From Anaeramoeba flamelloides (taxonomy: Eukaryota > Metamonada > Anaeramoebidae): a stretch of 64,000 nucleotides of DNA. The number at the start of each line of letters is the position of its first letter. Within the stretch, counting starts at the first letter, position 1. Under the pieces are notes generated by a model. That model had not been told where the DNA came from. It did no database searches and saw only the letters and a list, made by a program, of their open reading frames with translations. Position numbers and translations under genes: made by a program. Shown piece by piece: positions 58,266 to 64,000 of this stretch. The stretch is taken from NCBI GenBank assembly GCA_027625915.1, contig JANTQA010000076.1:2170001-2234000 (forward strand), in the 5' to 3' direction.

Positions 58266-59316
58266 AATTTATCGAATTTAAATACGATATTTTGAAAATA
58301 ATGTAAAGGAAAAAACTAAACAAAATTAATATTTTATTTTGTAAAGGTTAGAAAAAGTAATTCAATTGTATTCAAGGATATAATTTCATTCAAATGTGTT
58401 TAATTGATTTTAATGATACTTATTTATAAATTTAGTAGTAGAATTTGTTTTTATTATTTTTATAATTGGTTTTCAATTTTTTTTTTTTTTTCTGAAGAGA
58501 ATCAATAATCACTCTGCTATTTAAATCGATTACAAAGGATCCATCGAAATCCACTCATTACAATTAATCAATTAGTCAACATATAATCTGAATCTAATAA
58601 TAGAGAACCATGGTACATAATATTTTTCTAAAAAATATACCTCCCAAACCCACAGTTTCAACCATTAACAAATATTTAATCGATAATCTTTATATCATTT
58701 TTTTTTTTTGCTCCTCCTGTGTATTCACAACTCGGATAGTTTCTATTTGGCCATGAAAATGATAGTATTATTTGATAGATATATATTAATTATTTTTCTT
58801 CTTCTCTTTTTTTTATTTGATACATTTTCTTTAATTACCCCTTTCTCTAAATAAATAAATAAATAAACTAAAATATTTTTCATCAACAGAATAAATTTTT
58901 TGAAAAAAAGTCTGAAACATATTTTTTTATAAAAATAAAAAAAAAAGTTGAATAAAAATAACTTTGTAAAAAAATTCAAAATTGAACTGATAAAACAACT
59001 TCAAAAAAAAAAAAAAAAAATGTTGTACAATTGTTCTGATTTACCCAAATATAGTTTACCACATTTTTAAAAATTATTTTTTTTTAAATTTAGGTGGGGG
59101 TTGAATAAAAAGGGGGGCTGGTTTGATATATTTGTTAATTAGAAATGGTAATATAAACCACCTTTAAAGGGATTAAAAATGAAATTCATACTTTTTATCA
59201 TAATAATTTTGTTTCCAATATTTTTTTTAAAAAAATATAAGTATCTTGAATTATAATATATCGTTTCTCTTAGATTAGAAAAAATTGGAAATTCAATTAT
59301 ATTGAAAAAATAATAC

Positions 59317-59509
59317 AGTAAGTTTCACCTTTAAGGCACAACTTTTAACGAAATTTAAGGCACAAAAAAACTCAAATTAAGGAACAAAATTTTTAATATT
59401 TTTATTTTACAATTTATTTTACTAGAATCTGAATTTTTTACCTTAATTTGAGATTTATTTGTGTCTTAAACTTCGTTAAAAGTTTGTGTCTTAAAAGTGG
59501 AACTGAATG
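59317..59509. mobile_element. 195-bp MITE, copy 4
   Basis: Left arm CAGTAAGTTTCACCTTTAAG, right arm ending AAAAGTGGAACTGAATG, TA on both sides (59315-59316 and 59510-59511). Internal AACGAAATTTAAGGCAC and TTTACTAGAATCTGAATTTT are shared with the other three copies. Confidence 0.85.
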
Positions 59510-61528
59510 TATTTGAAACTATCAATTTTGGTTTAATTATCATTTTTTTTCTAAAAAAGGATATTCGCAAATTTTTTTTCGTTTCATTTTTACTATTTTT
59601 ATATTTCAAAATGTAAAAATGGCATTTTTATTATCGGTCTGTCGTTATTAATATAATATATGTACATTTTTCCAATTGTTTGTTAAATACAATACCAAAT
59701 TGCTGTATTTCTTTATTTTCTTTTTTTTTTCAAGAAATCTTGTATATTAAATGATCAAAGTAACACACAATAAATTTGTATTGAATACGCTCTAAGTTTC
59801 ATAAAGTTATTCAAATAAAATAAAAATAAAATATAATATTGAGACGATCAAATGGATGATTTTTGGTCAAAAAATAATTCACATTTTTGACAGAAAACGA
59901 ATAATTCTGTAAAAAACATAAAAAAAAACATCAGTAAATGAAAAATTACCAAAGATTTTTACGAAAATTCAACATATTTCTGAATAATTTAAAAAAATTA
60001 TTTTATTTGGAAGAAGAATGAAATCTTATTGTCTGTAAAGAAAGTACAAAAATATATTTTTAAAATAAAACCTTATGTTTCGAAATAACCCTAAAAAATA
60101 CTCTAGTTGATTTCAAAAAAAAAAAAAAAGGGATAATTATTTTAAACTTTGAAAAAACTAGAATTTTTTAATTTACGGAATAATACAGTTCAATTTTTTC
60201 ATTTTTTTACAACAAAAAAATCTCAGAAAAACAACCAAAATATTAAATAAAAAATTCTCCGACAATATTATTTTTAAAACTTGGAAAAGTCATCTTATTA
60301 TCTCAAGAAATATTTTTTAATATAATTTTTTCAAATTTTAATTAATAGTTATAATATTAATTATTCCAGTAAGTCATTAAAACCCCAAAGATTAAAAAAT
60401 ATCAATGGGTCTTATTATTTTTTTTAAATTTTTTAAATCTTTTTAAAAAAATAAATAAAAATATTCTCAATTTGAAAATTCTAAAAAAAAAAAAACAATA
60501 AATTATCAAATAATTGATTTTAATACAAACTGTTCATTGTTTATAATCATGAATATTTGAAAAAGAATATTACCTAATTTGTTTACATTAATAGAAATTT
60601 AATAAATATTTGTGAATAAAATAGATGATCAACTTTTTACAGAACTTCAATACTTCAATATGGATTTAGTTCGGTTTTTTTTTAAAATAAGTTTAAAAGT
60701 TAAATACAATTTTCTCAAACAAAATTTTTCGAAATTACTAAATTGAGATTTCTTTAAAAGAAAACTAAAATATTTGGCAAATTTTTCTTTTACTTTTTTT
60801 GATCCAAAAATCCTCAAAAAAAGGATCAAGATCTTTTTACTGAAAATTTTAATTGGGAAAAATGATCTTTTTTAAAAATGATAACAACATTTCTCGAAAG
60901 TTGATAAATGAGTAGTGTTTATTGGGTTTAATCTTCGTCTTTTTATAAAAATAAGTACTCTCTTACCTTTGGGAAATTAATGAATAAGAATAAATTATCA
61001 CTTTAGAAAAAAATGAAGGATAGTTTTTATCGGTTTTTCTGTTTTATTCTTGAAAAAATTTGAAAAAGAAATCTTTTTACATTCATAAAATAGAAGAATT
61101 AAGGTTATGAAATTGAATTTTCTTATTCAATTCTCATTAACAATACAACATTAATATTCTAATTTCATATTTTTCATGTTGCAATAAAAAGCTTTGGTAA
61201 AACCCCATCGTTTTTTTTCTCAAGAATTTTCGCATTGAAAATAATAAAGGTGATCATTTTGTCTTATGTGGATAACCCAAACATTAATTTGGAAACTCGA
61301 ATAAAAACATAATTTTTTTAAATCGAACATTTGGTGTTTATTAAACACACTTTTTATTCTAAAATTATATTAACCCCAAATTCGAATCAAAAAGTAATAA
61401 AAACTTACATATCATTATTCCATCAAACTGTTTGACAATTATTGAGAATTATGGTGGTTGTTCTAAAAAAAATTTTTTTTTACCATTTTTTCCATTTTGA
61501 AAATTTTCAATTTTTTTTTTACATTTTA

Positions 61529-62187
61529 TGACAACAAATCAAGGTTTCTTTTTCTTTCCCAAAAAAAAATCCTAAAGCCACTGATTAATAGGCAATTTCC
61601 ATTCAAAAATCGTTGATTCTTTTTCTTTTTAATCAATAATTTTTAACTTTTTTCACACTTGAAACCATACTACCAAATATCAAAAAAAAATTCTCTCAAA
61701 AGACTTAATTAAGTTTACCCAAAAGATTTATTCTGGAAATGTAATTACACACAAGTTTCTTTACGAACGGCTACAACTTTGTGATCCCATCCTCGATCAA
61801 CTAGTGAATTATTTAAATTCAAACCAACAAAAAGAATGCAAAATCTTAATCCAAACACTAATAACACTTAGTCTTGAAATCAAGTATTCTGAGTCCCTTG
61901 CAGATTTGGATCTTAATAACATGATCAAAAAATATGAAACAGGGATACCTGAAGAAGAGTTTCGTAAAGAGGTATCGATTGCAGGCTATAGCGATCAATT
62001 GTTGGAACTAAATTTCAATCTTGTCTCAATAATTTGGAATAATTCAGATTTAACAAACGAAAGCTCAATTGAAAATGTAATGGATCCAATAGACCAAATC
62101 GCAAAACTCACACAAGAATTAACAGACAAAATTGCTTTTGTGTTAGAAATATTCAACGATGAAGAACAATTGGAATCCAAGAATTAA
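61529..62187 (+). CDS. Small helical protein, possibly COMMD-like; start exon tentative
   Basis: The frame is open from 61663 to the stop at 62187 but lacks an ATG at its start, so an upstream exon is needed. A short exon at 61529-61544 (ATG ACA ACA AAT CAA G, then a GTTTCT donor) joined to an AAAG acceptor at 61702 keeps the frame and gives 166 aa beginning MTTNQDLIKFTQKIYSG. The body reads KFLYERLQLCDPILDQLVNY, then ILIQTLITLSLEIKYSESL, then GIPEEEFRKEVSIAGYSDQL, all predicted helical. The last piece resembles the helical N-terminal domain of COMMD proteins (I-x-E-x-x-F-x-x-S/E-V-x-x-x-G-F/Y-S-x-x-L), but no C-terminal COMM domain is visible. Coding composition is clearly richer in G and C than the flanks. 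Moderate confidence that it is a gene, low for the first exon and the family. Confidence 0.5.
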
Positions 62188-63166
62188 CAAACCACTCAAC
62201 CAATTGTTAATCGCTGTCAAATTCTCAATTTTTTTTTTTTTTTAGGTTATGGCGGTTGAATTATGGTATATGCAAGCGATTTTTGAAACCATTATTTTCA
62301 TTTTAGAAATGAAAGGAATAACTATAGTTGTTTTAATTACAAACAAACGAGCAGTTTGCGAAGAGGTTTAGATACAATTTTGTATGGATCTAAGAATCAA
62401 AAAATGAATGAAAAAATATTTTTCTTATTTCCCTTCAAAAAAGCTTTATTCCAAATCTTTTCATGCTTTAATATTTTAAATAATTCTGATGCTTGTAAAT
62501 TATAATTTCAAAATTTGAACTTTTAAAAAGTCAAATGATTCTTTGAAAAAAATAACCTAAAAATATGCATTTGATACCCGTTATTAGTTTTTTTTTTTGA
62601 TAATTTATTTTTATTCATTATTATTATTTTGTTTTAAATTTATCACTGAAATTCAAAGTTCTCAAAATGATAATTTTATCTCAAAGACCAAGTAGGGAGC
62701 CAAATTAAAATTTTTACAATTTTCACTTTTAATTGTTTTTGAAAAGATAATTGGATTTATTCAATACAAAAATTACTAAAATATTTGAGGGCTTACAAGA
62801 AAATAATCTTAATTTCTTGTAAATTAGGAAAATATTGGTATTTGAAAGCTTCTTCTTCACAACAAAGCCACATATTAACTTTTAATCCTTGCAAACATTT
62901 CGAACGCTTTGTTTTTAAATTGGCTTTGTTGATTTTCCTTTTTTTAAAGGGAAAATTAGTGCTTTAATAGATTTTTTGAAATTTATTAAAAGCATATTAT
63001 TGTAGAGTATTTTGGAAAAGTGTGTAATTAAAAATAATTAAAAAAAAAATATTTCTTTTAATAGTTGGTTATTATTATTGAAAAATTTTGGTTGTCCACT
63101 TTCTATTGAACATCTAAAAAGAAGTTTTTTAAAATGACTTTTTTTATTTATAATGATTGGATATAT
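62188..63166. other. Gene-free AT-rich stretch
   Basis: A short open frame at 62785-62967 has no recognisable domain. No repeat family was recognised before the direct repeat that starts at 63167. Confidence 0.4.
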
Positions 63167-63755
63167 ATGTCCTTAATAAAATTAAACACTATTTTTTTCT
63201 GATTCATATTTTTCGAAATCTAGCTTTATAACTTAATTCAATTAAACACTGAAATAAATTTTTTTAGAATAAAAAAACTCTCAACTTTTGAATATCAAAA
63301 ATATTTTTGAAATAACTGTGCACTTTTTTATTTTTATTTTAAAAAAAGGGGTTGGGAAAATTTTGAAATCGAAGAATAAGTTCATGGATTAAATTAGAAT
63401 ATATTTCCAGAGAGTTTATCTTTTTAGTTGAATTTTTTTTTTTAATTTTACCATCTATAATAAAAAAAAACATTTGAAGATCAAATTAGTCGCTTTTTTG
63501 AAAATAAAATCCCCATAATTTAGAATTTGTTTTGATAAATAAGTTAAAACAAGATATTGTATATAAAAATATACACAATTTCAAATTTGAATTCAATGAT
63601 TTTGGCAAAAAATGTTTTCAAGAAAAAGTTAAAAGGGAAGTTTATTTATTTTTATTTTTTTCATTTAGTTTTTTTAATTATTTTAATGGAAGGTATTTGA
63701 TCAGTCTTCCATTTTTAGTTTTTTTTTGGGTCCTAGTGGCATATATAAAAACTCC
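63167..63755. repeat. Dispersed direct repeat, copy B
   Basis: Aligns in the same orientation with 493-1085. This copy keeps a 63532-63780 open frame on the plus strand that the other copy does not, so coding function is unlikely. Confidence 0.8.
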
Positions 63756-64000
63756 AAATCAAAATAATTATCCCATTTAAAATCAAAATTTGAAAAATAA
63801 TATTTGATTAAATTAGAGTTATCTATGTAAATAAAAAAATTACTAATTTAATATTCGGTTCTCTAAACAAGAAATATTTGTTTTTCGTGTAAAAATAAAA
63901 TAATAATAAAAAAAAAAAAAAAAAGAATAAAAAATTGGGTAATTTGTTATGAACTTTAGTTTATATATATATACAAGAGAGTTTAAATATTTTCGGTGCT

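Larger units (their letters stand above)
55594..61520. other. Gene-free stretch with scattered repeats
   Basis: Upstream of Furry. It holds a 240-bp foldback (56213-56452), a dispersed repeat (58125-58265) and a MITE (59317-59509). Open frames at 56772-56972 (+), 58743-58979 (-) and 60647-60829 (-) show no recognisable domain and are probably chance in AT-rich DNA. Confidence 0.4.

Noticed and set aside
1-64000. CRISPR arrays, rRNA, tRNA, bacterial operons
   Set aside because: No regularly spaced identical repeats with unique spacers and no rRNA or tRNA cores were seen; gene structure is eukaryotic throughout.

Overview
The window looks like nuclear DNA of an AT-rich, intron-bearing amoeboid protist. 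Non-coding DNA is extremely A/T-rich. Genes use GT-AG introns. Proteins carry long Asn runs and Lys/Glu-rich repeats. The gene set (Rab11, Furry/Tao3, RasGAP with PH and SH3 domains, gelsolin fold, ribosomal protein eL8) is eukaryotic. An Anaeramoeba-like or amoebozoan source is my best guess, but the window does not prove it. I see no rRNA, tRNA or CRISPR, and nothing organellar.

Layout, left to right. At 3.5 kb lies a 5'-truncated eL8 (RPL7A) pseudogene. A complete 217-aa Rab11 gene runs on the minus strand from 12.70 kb to 5.52 kb; four small exons are separated from the last by a 6.2-kb intron full of repeats. At 16.45-18.25 kb (-) is a secreted, probably GPI-anchored protein with a dystroglycan-type cadherin-like domain. 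At 20.9-21.9 kb is an inverted duplication that preserves a 40-codon terminal exon twice and has a mariner-like MITE in one arm. At 22.4-23.3 kb (-) is a protein with a phage/bacterial-looking domain and a basic tail. At 26.7-35.4 kb (+) is a 2825-aa protein in which SH3-like and PH-like domains alternate, ending in a RasGAP domain. At 38.35-40.45 kb (-) is a coiled-coil/Lys-Pro-repeat/gelsolin/acidic-repeat protein. From 55.59 to 42.83 kb (-) runs a 2573-aa Furry homologue whose first exon is 5.0 kb from the rest. At 61.5-62.2 kb (+) is a small helical protein.

Splice phases were worked out by hand. For every multi-exon gene reported here the joined exons give a length divisible by three, and for Rab11 the residue numbering (K24, S25, Q70, N124) matches human Rab11A exactly.

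Repeats dominate the rest. They include a decayed LINE family (at least six fragments, all read on the minus strand, with a conserved 3'-terminal hairpin), a 195-bp TA-flanked MITE (4 copies), a 240-bp foldback (3 copies), a 260-bp foldback (2 copies), nested palindromes, and a 600-bp direct repeat close to both ends of the window. The two giant introns appear to have grown by insertion of these elements.

The identifiable genes lean towards membrane traffic (Rab11), small-GTPase signalling (RasGAP), actin (gelsolin fold) and cell polarity (Furry, a scaffold for NDR kinases). They are separate transcription units, and no operon-like organisation is visible.
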